This document shows positions 36,803-47,289 of a stretch of 64,000 nucleotides of DNA, piece after piece. The stretch comes from Oscheius sp. JU75. Its lineage: Eukaryota > Nematoda > Chromadorea > Rhabditida > Rhabditidae. Position 1 is the stretch's first letter. Each line of letters opens with the position of its first letter. Under the pieces are notes generated by a model. It saw only the letters and a list, made by a program, of their open reading frames with translations, ran no database searches and was not told the DNA's origin. The DNA is taken from positions 4,278,001 through 4,342,000 of the forward strand of contig JASJZC010000006.1 in the NCBI GenBank assembly GCA_037178855.1. The letters are read 5' to 3'. The position numbers and the translations under genes are program-made.

Positions 36803-37616
36803 GTTTCGAATTTTATAGTTTTTTTTACCCCCTTGCTTTGTCATCCGCTGTTATTCAAAGCGGTTTTATCCTCTCTCATTTCTCCTTCAACTACTGTACA
36901 GGTTTGTAATGTTATAGCATACCCTTCTCTTCCCTGCTATGCATAAATCCCCATTTTTTCTATACCGATTTCCCTCCCTGGCGACCGTACTCACTCTTTC
37001 CTCGATCTCACCTCCATCCTGATTGTTCCGTTTCGTTGCTTTGCGATCTTTCCAAAAGGGCTATGATTCTCGACAATTTTTTGTAGATTTCAGCTCTCGT
37101 ATTACTCGTGGATCATTTTCGGCTGACGAGCCTGTCTCGCGGTCACTGAGTCTGTGGGCCTAGGCGAGTTTTGATCTTGTGCCGTACTGAAATTACCTTT
37201 TCCTAAGAAACGCAAACTCTTCGAATACCGTAATGTCGTCAGTCTTTCCGATGCAGAACCAGTTGATGCAGGCGGCAGAAACGATCACCAAAGTTGAGGG
37301 ACTGACAGACGAAGATCAACTCTCATTTCCTGACAATTAGCAAATTTTAGCTGTGGTTAGGCGGATAGCAAGGGTTAATTAGTAGAAAGGGGATGTTTAC
37401 TAGCCATGAGGATGGTGATGCTCCCGTAATCACATATATTACATAGGATTCTGTAACTGGTACGCGAATCATTTGGCGGGAAATTAGCTGGCAAAACAAA
37501 AGAGGTAAATGTGAAAAACCTCCCTTCAGAAGGTAGGTTAGGAGCCACGGCTGATAAGCACTGATCGATAAGCAATAAGCATTTATTGAGGCGTAGAGTC
37601 TGCCCCAATCAGATCA
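36803..37616. other. Spacer without recognisable gene
   Basis: I see no supported gene. A 35-codon frame starts at 37233 (MSSVFPMQNQLMQAAE) and ends at a stop after QLSFPDN; it could be an exon but has no partner I can identify. Confidence 0.3.
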
Positions 37617-37850
37617 ATGACGCAGTTCTCATCCCTTCTCGAGAAGGAAAAGAGCTCCATTGTATGCCTGGACGGAGAAAACTCACATTTTCTCTTCTCT
37701 CTCTTCGATTATCATCTCGTTCTTTACGAGAAAATCTATGTTTTGGGCAGGAGGACGCTTCATTTGGATACAGAGTCAAAGCCGGAGGAGAGATTCGTAG
37801 TGGATAGCAAAAGTTCCCAGAGTTTGGCTAATGAGAGAAATCGAATTTAA
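37617..37850 (+). CDS. Small hypothetical protein, 77 residues
   Basis: An uninterrupted ATG frame starting MTQFSSLLEKEKSSIV and ending SLANERNRI, whose TAA overlaps an AATAAA signal (ATTTAATAAAG). Composition is ordinary protein-like, with an amphipathic middle (FDYHLVLYEKIYVLG). No signal peptide, membrane span or known motif. It may be a short gene or the last exon of a larger one. The overlap of stop and poly(A) signal is the main support. Confidence 0.35.
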   Translation: MTQFSSLLEKEKSSIVCLDGENSHFLFSLFDYHLVLYEKIYVLGRRTLHLDTESKPEERFVVDSKSSQSLANERNRI

Positions 37851-37919
37851 TAAAGACAAACGGACTTTTTGAACATTCTGACCCGAATTTCGACTGAAAT
37901 GGCATGGGTTCGAACAGCT

Positions 37920-39650
37920 TATGACCGGTCTCGCACCGAAGGACCTGCTTTACAAAAGGCGCCCATCTGCCATGGTCGTACAGTATCGGCCAGTAGGGCT
38001 GCGCTGACCAAATTGGTCAGCCTAAAATTCCTTTGGAGCCGTAGTGGGAGGCAAACTTCAAGACTTTCGCAAGAAGGCCAATCGGCGGCACTAACCAAAT
38101 CGTAGACAAGTTCCTCCAGTATCCAGCGTGGTTGAAAGCATCGATTCGAGACAACCTCGGGCATACCGATCTGGAAATGAATGTTAAGCACTTGCTGTTT
38201 CTGTCGTTTGCGAATAGGTCGATGTCGCACCTTCCTAGTCTCAACGTTGTCTTCCCATGGAATCCAATCTACGTACGCTATGATTTTCTGTTCGTCTAGC
38301 ATTCTCCAAATGCTTTTTGCCTGCTCGTGTAGCTCCGGAATCATGCTACCTTTCCGATAGATGGCGCACGCCGCTTAATTATCGCAAGAGATCAAAATTG
38401 GACTTTGAATGTTAATCAAAAAGCTTCTCAAGCCGAAATCTACCGCGAACAGCTCTGTGCGTATTTGACGCTAACAACAGACGTTCTGGGAGTTCGCGTG
38501 AGGTTCTTCCTCCTTTCTTGGTGTGTAAGATGGCGCCAACTGCGAATGCCGAAGCATTAACGCTGATTTTAGTAACCGGTGTCTCTCGTAAATGTGGAAG
38601 ATCAAGCGATCTTGTCGGAGAGGTTTGGAAGTATCGAGTCCAAAACAAGGGTTCACCTTTTTCACCTTCATGAGGCTAGTGAGCCCGTGAATTTCAGCCT
38701 TTGTCTAAGAGAGGAAGATCGGACCGTTTGTAGTTGTAATAAGCAACCTCTTACGTTATCTAGAAGTCTCTGCGTGATTGCTATTCTGCCAGTTTAGCTT
38801 CAAATCCTAGCCAAGTGAAAATCTGGGGGTCCAATGACATTTGTTCTCGGAAAATGACCATCCTGCGGCTAGCAGATCACGCCTCACTATCTCCACTGCT
38901 TTGGCGCAGTCCTCGGCCTTTTCTCCGTATATTATTCCGTCATCTAGATATAGAGTGACCCCTGGTCCATCTGATCTCCACTTCATGACAAATGGTCGCA
39001 AAAGCTCATGACTAAATGATGGTACCCGCTCTTCGGTCGAAAGTACAAGCGTAGCCGTTTTTAGCTGAAGAAAGTACGGCGAGCTGTGTCCTCGGAAAGC
39101 TCCTCCATGGCGGCGGTTTGCAAGAGTTCTAAAATTTCTTTGATTACGAAATCAGTGTGGGCTAGCGCCGAGGTATTATTTTTATTTTTAAACGCAAGTG
39201 GAACCGGCTTATCTTCCCAAGGTATTGAGTAGCCGTTTTCCAACGGCTACCACAGGGCTTAAGTCTAGTCTCTTCCAAAATCCAATGTATTCATGGATCT
39301 TTCCGGCGCGAAAAACCTGCGCAGCCGGGATAGCACCGGACTATTTGGGATCGAAACCCGGAACACTTGGGATAGAGATCCCCGGCAATGAAAAATTACA
39401 AGAAACCTTACTTCCTGTCTGTCCTTCTCGGACATTCTGGGGCCCAATGGTCCTGTTGGCCACAAACTTTGCAAACGTCTCTTGAAAAGTCGGAATGATT
39501 TCCGGGAACGACGATCCAATGCCGCGGCATCGTCTACCGTAACCCGCCATTATACAGCATTTCACTTTACGCTACGGGTTCTTGATTATTTTGTATATTG
39601 CCGACATAAATTGATCTCACACTAACTGTTGGGTTTAGGATCAGAGCTTA
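37920..39650 (-). mobile_element. Degenerate DIRS/PAT-like retroelement (gag zinc knuckle, RT, RNase H)
   Basis: Minus-strand blocks, in order from 39600 down, show a CCHC zinc knuckle (CKVCGQQDHWAPEC, near 39450), and reverse-transcriptase pieces including VTLYLDDGIIYG and NKCHWTPRFSLG (near 38810-39000). RNase H pieces are VNASAFAVGAIL, TELFAVDFGL and ISCDN*AACAIY, then YVDWIPWEDNVE. The CDIDLFANDRN and IDAFNHAG segments are typical of DIRS-type elements. Blocks are in different frames with stop codons, so the copy is dead. A tyrosine recombinase was not found and no terminal repeats are seen. The YLDDG form and the DLFA segment favour DIRS/PAT over gypsy elements. Confidence 0.7.
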
Positions 39651-39689
39651 AGTCATTTACGTATTCCAGCAGCGCGGCCTCAAAGACCC

Positions 39690-39890
39690 ATCTCGAGGGA
39701 AGCACTAGGTTATTATGCGAACATATTTTTTCGGACTCACAACCAGGTCCTCAAAGACAAGCCTTTCTTCCCTCCTCTCGTCGAATATATGGCCTCTGGA
39801 CCTGTCGTCGCGATGGTCTGGCAAAGTCTTGACGCTGTCAAGCAGGGGCTAATCCTTCTCGGAGCCACCAATCCTCTCGCTTTTGCTCCC
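39690..39890 (+). pseudogene. Nucleoside diphosphate kinase fragment
   Basis: One plus frame reads [20 protein letters not shown], then [12 protein letters not shown] and [12 protein letters not shown], ending in a stop. This is the NDPK segment after the first helices (usual form [21 protein letters not shown] and MLGATNP). The active-site His region that should follow (GTIRGDF..HGSD) is missing, as is the amino-terminal part. It has no intron and sits beside the dead retroelement, so it may be a retrocopy or a rearranged piece. Confidence 0.7.
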
Positions 39891-40117
39891 TGAACCAATG
39901 TTTACGCGCAGCTGCTGAGTTCCGGCCTCACAGAATCCAATTCTATTGTAGTCCTTCCACAAGCCCGTCACCTGGCCAATCTAGGCGATCTTTTCACTTT
40001 AAGTTCCTGTGCACCTCCTGTACAAACAGTAAACATCTCCTTTAACCTCGTGTACAAATGGTAAACGCACATTTATGTTCGAATTTGCTCGTGTTGCGTG
40101 TGTCAGTCTATTCCTGT

Positions 40118-40464
40118 CCTGATTCTGTACTTTCGTTGGATGTCTTCTTTGCGCGGAAGATGGCAAAGTATATGAAGAGACCCGTGCTGACTGCGATGAG
40201 GAGAAAGCCCACAGACAGCGGAACCCAGATGAGCTTCTCTTGATCATGCGTCAGTTTGTTGAGATCTCCTTTCAAAACCTTCTAAAGATTTTCGCATTTC
40301 TCCGACGAGTCGTACTTTATTCGTAGCAGTGCCTTTTTCGATTCGTAGATATTGTTTTATTTTGCGGCATACAGTCGAATTTGGTTGACCTGGAGACAGC
40401 GAGGATCCGCTGGATCCTTGCATTGGAGTGCTATCGTGCAGCTACATTTCGCCGAGCTGAATAC
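40118..40464 (-). CDS. Probable single-pass membrane protein, 3' exons only
   Basis: Two exons read in phase: 40464-40390 (VFSSAKCSCTIALQCKDPAD then PRCLQ), preceded by CTCAG, and 40281-40118, preceded by CTTTAG. The second encodes a linker (KVLKGDLNKLTHDQEK), a membrane span (LIWVPLSVGFLLIAVSTGLF) and a short basic tail (FRAKKTSNESTESGQE). The Cys-rich first exon suggests an extracellular side with disulfides. A possible first exon with ATG at about 40709 (MAFLIFATLKS) cannot be joined in frame, so the 5' end is unresolved and the gene could be damaged. Family unknown. Confidence 0.4.
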
Positions 40465-41119
40465 CTGAGCAGGGTTTTTTGAGACTACATACACAAAAAG
40501 ACTTTGGAACACCTTTGAACTTTCGTCAGCTCAAACATTCAAAATTCAGCCTGTGAAAATGACTGTCAGTCAACTTAATTTATGCCTATTTACTCCAGTA
40601 ATATGTTCAACGTAGAGAGTCGATACTTTTCCTTCCAGGCGTATCAGTAAACAAACAACAGTCACAGAGACCTGATTTGAGGGTCGCGAAGATTAGAAAA
40701 GCCATATTCAGGAAGAGAAGGACTGTTTATTCCTTTATTGGTATCCTCTATTTCCCTTTCTAGGAGAAACGCGGTTCCCACTCAAAATTCGGCTCGAAAC
40801 ATACGTATAAATTCTTGAAAATGGCTTCTTTCAAGTGGCACAGCCCCGTTTTTGTCTCTTCCACCTTCAATGAGAAGGAATCCATGGAATTCAGTGATTG
40901 GCAGAAGTTGGTCGTCAACCGCTTGCTGCAGTGTTATTCTTTGAAGATTGTTGCTAGCCAGTCTGCCCTGATTAATTTTTCTCTATTGACAATCAGTTGC
41001 CAGTCTGTCTTTAGGAAAAGCATCGGTTACTACGATCATAACTTCCAGATTCAACAAATAGCTTTGCGGTGTCTCCTTCGTCTTTTTCATCTCACAGCTG
41101 TGACAGTCAGCTCAAGGCC

Positions 41120-41444
41120 GATTGCGGTCGCACCCGCTGTCTTACAATAGCTTTTATCGCCCTCAACATCAGTTAATCGAGAAATTTTTCTGAATTCCAT
41201 ACAGTTTCTTGCAGCTCGAAATAAAAGTCATTTGTAACCTATTTAAAATTGCGCGCGGTTTCAAATCGACGAGCAGATTCACATTGTAATTCTAGCAGGG
41301 GATTAAAAAGCGGCTCGAGCTGCCCAAACATACTGACAAAATGTTAATCCCTCATGATCACATCATTACCAGACTGTATAGACCAGCACTTCGCTGCATT
41401 TCCCCCTTAAAAGCTATTGTAAGACAGCAGGTGCGACCGCAATC
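41120..41444. mobile_element. 325-base MITE with 37-base inverted ends
   Basis: Bases 41120-41156 (GATTGCGGTCGCACCCGCTG...) are the reverse complement of 41408-41444 with a single mismatch. The interior has no long frame. Target duplication not evident. A plus frame at 40821-41150 (MASFKWHSPV...) runs into the left arm and is probably not a gene. Confidence 0.75.
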
Positions 41445-41644
41445 TTTCTGTTAATAACGGCGTCAATTATCCCGTTTTTTTTCGTATTACGAACGCTGAA
41501 AATCCCAAAAACATGATTCACTCATCCTCATTCTCGCCTCGATATATAAAGGGCGTACTGGCTCTGTGACAATAACACCTATAATTCCGTCTACACAGCT
41601 TTACGGAGAGCATAGGGAAGAGAAATCCGTCAAAGTTAATTGTA

Positions 41645-42929
41645 CAGGGTGCGCCAAAATTATAGCAACTCAGAAAAAACACCGTATCTAACGGTTAAAA
41701 CTAGTTTTTGACAAACGAACATTCAACAACTATTTATTGATTGTTTTTGCACAAAAATCAACACTAAGATTCGAATCTTCCTCCATCGGCATCGAGGCAT
41801 GCTTTGAGTCGCTTGGGAAAGGCGTTAACGGTGGCGCCCAGATAAGTGGTATCCAGTTCATTCCATGCTTTTTCAAGAGTTGCTTTCAAGGAATCGATGT
41901 TCTTGTGTGGTGTCTTGCAGGCTTTTGCTTCAAGAACACCCCAAACAGAGAAGTCCATTGGATTGAGGTCCGGTGAGCTTGGAGGCCACTCGTTAAAGGC
42001 GATCACATCCGGAAGTTTGCTTTTGCACCAATCTTGCACAGCACGAGCCTTGTGAGCAGGAGCTCCATCTTGTTGAAATGTCCATTTCCGCTGCTTGAAG
42101 TGCTTTTTGGCCCAGGGAAGAACGTGTGTCTTCAGAAGATCCAAATAGTTGGCAGCATTGACTTTGACGCCTTGAGGAACAAAGATGAGAGGTGTTTTTC
42201 CGGTAGCAGTGATTCCAGCCCAAACCATGACAGATTGCGGATGAGAACGGCGAGTAACAGTAGCATTTGGCTGTGTAGTTGCGTAAACACGATCATTTTG
42301 CTTGTTCAGTGTGACTTCGACTGTGAAAATCTTCTCATCGGTGAAAAGAATGTCCACGTGTTTGCCGGATCCGAAACGTCTCAGCAACTGCCGACAACGG
42401 GTCTTTCGCTTCTGTTTTGTGGCATCCGTGATCAATTGCGAGCGGTTTTTCTTGTAAGCAGTCATCTTCAAAGTATTCTTGACAACTCTTCTCAACGATG
42501 TGCCCGACATGTCCATCTCCTTGGCCAGTTTGCGAACGGAACGATTGGGGTTCTTGCGAAGACGATCGCGTACTCTCTTGATATTGGCTCCAGTGATGAC
42601 AGATTTGGGTCTTCCTCGTCCATTTCGATCAGAAACGGTGCCCAGCTCAGCAAAGCGTTGAATGGTACGGTATACGACGGTTTTATTCACTCCCAGACGT
42701 CTCTGGATGTCGGGCGCCGAGACTCCACCTTTGTATAGCGAGATAAAAGAGTTCCTATGAATTGAACCCTTGACCATCCTGAAAATCATGGATGTTAGGA
42801 TTTACCTTTAAGGAAAACATGCTAATTGATCAAATAAAATCAACACAAACATCATTAGAAAAATAAAAATACGAAAAAGGTTGATATTAAACCGAGCGCG
42901 CGCAGTTGCTATAATTTTGGCGCACCCTG
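41645..42929 (-). mobile_element. Intact maT (Tc1/mariner) transposon, 1285 bases
   Basis: The element is bounded by perfect 26-base inverted repeats (41645-41670, beginning CAGGGTGCGCC, and 42904-42929) and flanked by the expected TA on both sides (41643-41644 and 42930-42931). It contains one full-length transposase frame on the minus strand. Perfect ends plus an intact frame point to a recent and possibly still active insertion. Confidence 0.95.
41764..42789 (-). CDS. maT-family transposase, DD37D catalytic triad
   Basis: A 341-residue transposase that cuts and pastes the surrounding element. The amino third has two helix-turn-helix regions (ISLYKGGVSAPDIQRRLGV and NRSVRKLAKEMDMSGTSLRR) separated by a GRP-type hook (NGRGRPKSV). 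The catalytic residues are the Asp in FTDEKIF, the Asp in QQDGAPAH and the Asp in SPDLNPMDFSVW. I count 37 residues between the second and third, giving DD37D, the signature of the maT clade known from Caenorhabditis and moths, instead of DD34D (mariner) or DD34E (Tc1). No stop or frameshift. The ATG at 42789 is the first; a second Met follows at residue 5. Confidence 0.93.
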   Translation of the reverse strand: MIFRMVKGSIHRNSFISLYKGGVSAPDIQRRLGVNKTVVYRTIQRFAELGTVSDRNGRGRPKSVITGANIKRVRDRLRKNPNRSVRKLAKEMDMSGTSLRRVVKNTLKMTAYKKNRSQLITDATKQKRKTRCRQLLRRFGSGKHVDILFTDEKIFTVEVTLNKQNDRVYATTQPNATVTRRSHPQSVMVWAGITATGKTPLIFVPQGVKVNAANYLDLLKTHVLPWAKKHFKQRKWTFQQDGAPAHKARAVQDWCKSKLPDVIAFNEWPPSSPDLNPMDFSVWGVLEAKACKTPHKNIDSLKATLEKAWNELDTTYLGATVNAFPKRLKACLDADGGRFES

Positions 42930-42931
42930 TA

Positions 42932-43860
42932 CGATGCGTGGGTATGACTACATTCGAGTTTGTCGAAAGAACCGTGTTGAACGGCTACATTCTTTGTGAC
43001 CCAGCCACAGAATTACGTGTGCTTGTGACTCCTCAAGGATGCAAAGAGACAATTTTGTTTCACCTAACGGAAGATCCTGTCGTAAATTCTAGTTGTCTGC
43101 CGTATCTTTTGTTATCTCGTAGCAAGGAGCAACACACGATACGCTCCTAGAAGACGTAGTACTTTTCAATATACAAGTTCTGCTTGTGGTCTCTGTCCGA
43201 GTTTGATACTCTCTTCCACATCGATCTGGATACTGTACCTCTCCAGGACACCTCTTCTGCCTTCAACTGCGGATCCTTCTGTCACCTTCTGTCATTCGGA
43301 CAAGTACAATGCTGAAGTCTTTGTGCTCAAGCCGAATCTGACAGCAAGAGTTTCTCTCCTGATCAATGTGATCTCGTCCCTCACCGCGCTATCAAGGAAT
43401 TTTGCTCGGCTACGCGTAACTTTGGACCTTTCGCTGTCTGGTGATTCACCACTTATCTCCCTCCGAAGAGTGCTTCTCGTCTTTGCAAACATTTCAAAGA
43501 ATATTCATTCCAGGTATATCATAGTCTCCTCGAACAGAGCTCTAAACTGGAAAGTTATGACGGCGGAGACCAGGGATTCTTCAATACCTTCTACAGCGAC
43601 CTCAAGTACGCTTCGATATTCAATGATCTGGGTGAGCAGAAGCTCTAGGTCGATATTCTGAGGTATCATAACTCTTTTTACTAGTAGACTCATTCAAACT
43701 ATCAACCTCTTACAATTTCGACATCGGAATGTACTACATGACCGGTGGAAGATGACTCATCTAGCCGAAGATCATTCACTTCACTCTGGGACCAACGAAA
43801 CGTGGAAGTGGTGAACCTTACTGGCTTTCGATCTGCCCGAAACTTCGATCCAAAGTTGGC
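42932..43860 (+). pseudogene. Broken GT8 glycosyltransferase (glycogenin-like)
   Basis: Pieces of a family 8 glycosyltransferase are spread over three frames: ELRVLVTPQGC near 43010, FDTLFHIDLDTVPLQD near 43200 (the DxD region), NAEVFVLKPNL near 43310, SYDGGDQGFFNTFYSDLKYA near 43553-43615, and YNFDIGMYYMTGGR near 43715 followed at once by stops, then PKIIHFTLGPTK. Order and spacing match glycogenin/PGSIP-like enzymes. Frameshifts and in-frame stops (after GGR and nearby) show it is inactive. The maT element lies directly at its 5' side. Some gaps could be introns, but the stops cannot be removed that way. Confidence 0.65.
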
Positions 43861-44017
43861 AACCCAGTATGTATTTAGTAGTACAGATTGAAAGTCTTTC
43901 TGTATTCCTCACGTTGACTATTGCAACCAGATAGACGCTATAGGACAGTTGAGCACTGATAACAAGCCCGGAGCTTAACTTTCAACACCTCGGAACAAAA
44001 ATTGACAATGATTTTAT

Positions 44018-44432
44018 TTACATAACGAGAGTAGAAAGCATGAGAACGACAACTGCTGAGATTTGGGCGAGTCCAGAAGAGTTACAGAGGTCTGCCGTGC
44101 AACAGCATACGTTGGCAGTGGCTCCATTAAGCGATTGCGAGTTACATTTTCCGCTGGAAATGTTGTCACAAGTACCGTCTCCGCACCCGTAGGTAGCTGT
44201 CTTGCCACCGTTGGCAGAAAACACAGATCTTAAAAATTGAATGATAATGTTTAAGGAGCGTTGGCAGATACAGGTACAGAGACAGGCAGAGAACTCACTT
44301 CACACATGACTTGGAGCATGTGTCAGTAGATTGGCTGCCTGAGGTTGGCGCGGTCCCATTATACATGCCAGTATAGCACTTGAGGCCTACAGCAAGAACC
44401 AAGACGGTGGAGAGAAGAACCAGAGTGCGCAT
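44018..44432 (-). CDS. Ly6/uPAR-type three-finger protein, probable GPI anchor
   Basis: A small secreted or surface protein. Exons 44432-44299 and 44228-44018 join as CVK|SVFS. The signal peptide is MRTLVLLSTVLVLAVG. Cysteines follow the Ly6/uPAR pattern (LKCYTG, TDTCSKSCV, YGCGDGTC, GKC) and end in the signature CCCTADLCN. The carboxy tail is hydrophobic (AQISAVVVLMLSTLVM), fitting GPI attachment. The TAA overlaps AATAAA. Nematodes have many such proteins; specific function unknown. Confidence 0.8.
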
Positions 44433-44747
44433 ACTGTCAAAGGAGCTTGGGACTGCTTATCAGGTTAGTGTGATGGTCTTATATAGCAGTACTGTCGATT
44501 GATTGTGAAAGAGAACCTAAGACTAACAAAGAGAGATAAAGTCGCAGAGTCCGGCGCCACGTATTAGTTTATTACGTCTCAATGATGACTCATCCACGCT
44601 GTACAGGCCGATAGTGCTTTCGACCAAACTTCCATTTTTTGGCTACACATGGTAATTAGTATAGTGTAAGAGTTTGTTTCAGATACCGGTAGGATTATTG
44701 TGACCTATTTTGCTACAACAATCTATTGTACGCTATTTCTGACTGTC

Positions 44748-45240
44748 TCTATAAGTCTCTGTTCACAGCCTTCCAATTGACACCCTCCTTCTGCCATCCT
44801 GTCGCCTCGTGGATGTCCTTCTCTGCCACAAGGGTAAGTAACAAGATAAGGTAGACCCACGAATTCTGCTAGGCCATAGAGATAAAAATGAACAGGACGT
44901 TTACTGTTAGCTCCCTCACTATGGTCTATTGAGGTCTGGCTGTGGCTTCGACTCGGACAGCCTCCTCCCCTGCTTCAATTCATCTGTTCCGCTGCTCTCT
45001 CCCTCTCACTGGTCGGATCCTCATGAACCTTCTTGGTCATGATGCCCCAGTTCGGGCCGAGAGCCGTCCTGACGATACCAGTAGCCGTGGCGAATGTTCT
45101 CTTCCTGGTCCAGCTGTCGAAGGCTTTGATAGCGTCGCCCGAATCAATAACTTCCCTTTACAAATACTGCCTCCAGTGACTAACTCTCAACCGGTGCCTT
45201 CTCTTCGACGATCTCAAAAATCTTCTCTGGGTATCGCTAA
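44748..45240 (-). pseudogene. Unidentified coding-like remnant
   Basis: Minus-strand frames look protein-like but do not join into one intact gene. Segments are RYPEKIFEIVEEKAP, DAIKAFDSWTRKRTFATATG, ALGPNWGIMTKKVHEDPTSE and, in a later frame, TIVRELTVNVLFIFISMA, then after a stop VYLILLLTLVAEKDIHEATG and GVNWKAVNRDL. The LREL-plus-membrane-span part is faintly reminiscent of a polycystin channel, but too weakly to name. The stop between the hydrophobic parts could be in an intron or mark decay. Confidence 0.35.
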
Positions 45241-45310
45241 ATATGATGATTTTAGATAATGAGATTAATAAATCTATTTCGTTCTTCTCTCTATGTCAAT
45301 CAAAGAGACC

Positions 45311-46852
45311 CTACATTAGATCATCTACTTGCTCCTCCTCTTCTTCTGGTTGCTCTGGATTGTCGTCCACTTGGTCAACTCTCTCCTCTTCTTCCTCCAG
45401 TTCTACAGCAAAACATTTGTTTTCACAGGGACCGCCGGGATGAAAAGGTTTTCCAAGAGCAGAAAAGTATCTTACCCCGTAATGAGCGTAAGGATCTCCA
45501 TAGATAAGTGAGAGACAAAGCCAGGAGAACTTTGAACGACACTTGCCACAGATCATCTTATTATCTTATTGATCTTCTAAACTTTGTTGAGTAATAATAA
45601 AAAAGTATAGGCTATCTCAATAGGAGTCGAGCAGTTAGGACAAAGTTTGCTCTTGTTCTCGATCCACTCTTCGTTTTGGATTGTTTCGACCAAGTCTTTG
45701 AGCAAGGCGTATCCACCATACCACTTTCCCATGGCTACTCTTTCCTTCTCACTTCCGTTGTTCCAGCGAGTTACAAGATTTTGAATAGATCTTCCGACAG
45801 AGGATACAGAAGGCGTAACCACAGCTACACATCCCTAGTCGGCAATTGCTGAACTTCCAGTTTTCTTCAAATTCACTCACTCTTCTTTTAGGATGACACT
45901 TAACTGACAGGATCTTCTTGGACAGATGACCACATCGGTCATGGCCGACAGAGCGCCTTCCAAGACTATAGTCTCGTATCTTTCAAACTCAGATTCACCA
46001 ATCGCATCTCGAATGAGTGTTTGAGAAATTATGGTATCACAATCTGGACCAGGGCAGGTAATGGCTCGAACCTTATTTTGATATTATTTATACAATTACT
46101 GTCTTACTTTCTCGAATCTTTCGTCTTCTCTTCAATGTAACAATTCATACATGTTCTGCAATGACCACAAGGTGTCATCTTTGCAGAGTTCTTCCCGGAA
46201 CCGGAACTTATTCTAATCTTCTCATTCCTTTGACTCACATCACAGTCATAGCATTCAGCCTCAAATTTTTGCTCCTCTAATCATTTCTCGTTGTCTCTGA
46301 TCGATCTAAGTACGTCTCCTGCTGATAAGTTCTAGAGTCGGTTGGTTCCATTGTTCTCTACCAAGCTATCTTATCTCTAATGCACGTAACCGTATCCAAA
46401 TCAATAGTTTTCGATAGGAGATTTGGCTTCGAACTCTTCGCGTGATATCATCAGTCTATACACTGTTTTTTGGATCCAGAGTGTCTCACTAGATTTTTGT
46501 CCATCCAAATTAATAAAAAAGTATAGGCTATGCATTCCAAAGACAGACTTGGACCTGAACTCTGTGGATAGTCTGAAGGGAAAGTGAAGTATAGGCAGGC
46601 AGAAGGGAGGTTCGTAGTTTGGATGGACTGACGGACTAGAAAAGAGAGTCGGAATCAATTCGAATAGCTACCTCCATTCTCGTCAGAAATGGACAGCTCA
46701 CATGGTGATGAGAAGTCTTCGAACCCGACTACAACGGTTCCAGTCAAGAGACCATCGACAACAGAATAGGTAATTCGACTCGGTCCGGCCGGTTCGAAAA
46801 CCGAGGAAAGGGCTTCGAGTTCCTGAAACTGTTCTTCGTTCGGATGGACCAT
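45311..46852 (-). pseudogene. RNF14-like RBR ubiquitin ligase, inactivated
   Basis: Domain order is that of RNF14/ARA54. An RWD domain begins MVHPNEEQFQELEALSSVF and includes FTFPSDYPQSS. RING1 follows (CYDCDVSQ, KMTPCGHCRTCMNCYIEEK), then an IBR (MCSCGYAFCILCRK), RWNNGSEKE.. WYGG, and RING2 (KLCPNCSTPIE; MICGKCRSKFSWLCL). Damage is concentrated at RING2. Where KIDGCNKM is expected, the DNA has eight bases in place of the nine coding Asp-Gly-Cys, removing the catalytic Cys and shifting the frame. The intron before it lacks a GT donor, the next lacks an AG acceptor, and FCW has become FSW. The IBR-RING2 linker is also out of frame. The ATG follows CCTTTTCAG. It probably decayed after duplication. 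Confidence 0.75.
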
Positions 46853-47025
46853 CTGAAAAGGCATTTAGGTTCGGAGAAGTGAGCCAAAGAACTGGACAAG
46901 AAAGGTAGCAAAAGTGTAGGTAGACTGATCGTGAGAAAACCGTCCCCCCTCCTTGTCGCCATGGTGTTAGTTTGCGAAATGTTTACGCGTGTGTGTCATA
47001 AATCGTACTCGAGATCATTTTACAG

Positions 47026-47289
47026 CTCGTAATTCCTGCCAACACCATCTGTCCCCCTACATTTGTCATTCCCCGAACGATCTTCTCTCGAGAATTACTA
47101 ATCCGCCTCTGCAGGCCGGAAAGCGCCTACAATTGGCTGGAACAGCAGGTGGCCGACAGCCGAAAGAATAACCACCTTCCTCCGAATGTTTCCTTCGAGA
47201 AATCAATTGAGAATTGTAAGGCAGTAGGTCAAAAGTTTTTACCACGTACAGACCATTTTCGTCGCGGCGTCTCTCATTCCGAATCATAG
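47026..47289 (+). CDS. Orphan exon(s) of an unidentified protein
   Basis: A plus frame opens right after an acceptor-like ATTTTACAG and runs 87 codons to TAG at 47287-47289, with protein-like sequence such as RPESAYNWLEQQVADSRKNN, HLPPNVSFEKSIENCKAVGQ and FRRGVSHSES. No first exon with ATG could be matched in phase, so the gene is incomplete or the acceptor is used differently. No known motif. The minus-strand frame over the same bases looks less convincing. Confidence 0.35.
   Translation, partial: LVIPANTICPPTFVIPRTIFSRELLIRLCRPESAYNWLEQQVADSRKNNHLPPNVSFEKSIENCKAVGQKFLPRTDHFRRGVSHSES

Noticed and set aside
40821-41150. Plus frame MASFKWHSPVFVSS as a gene
   Set aside because: It runs into the inverted arm of a MITE, has no motif and no poly(A) signal.
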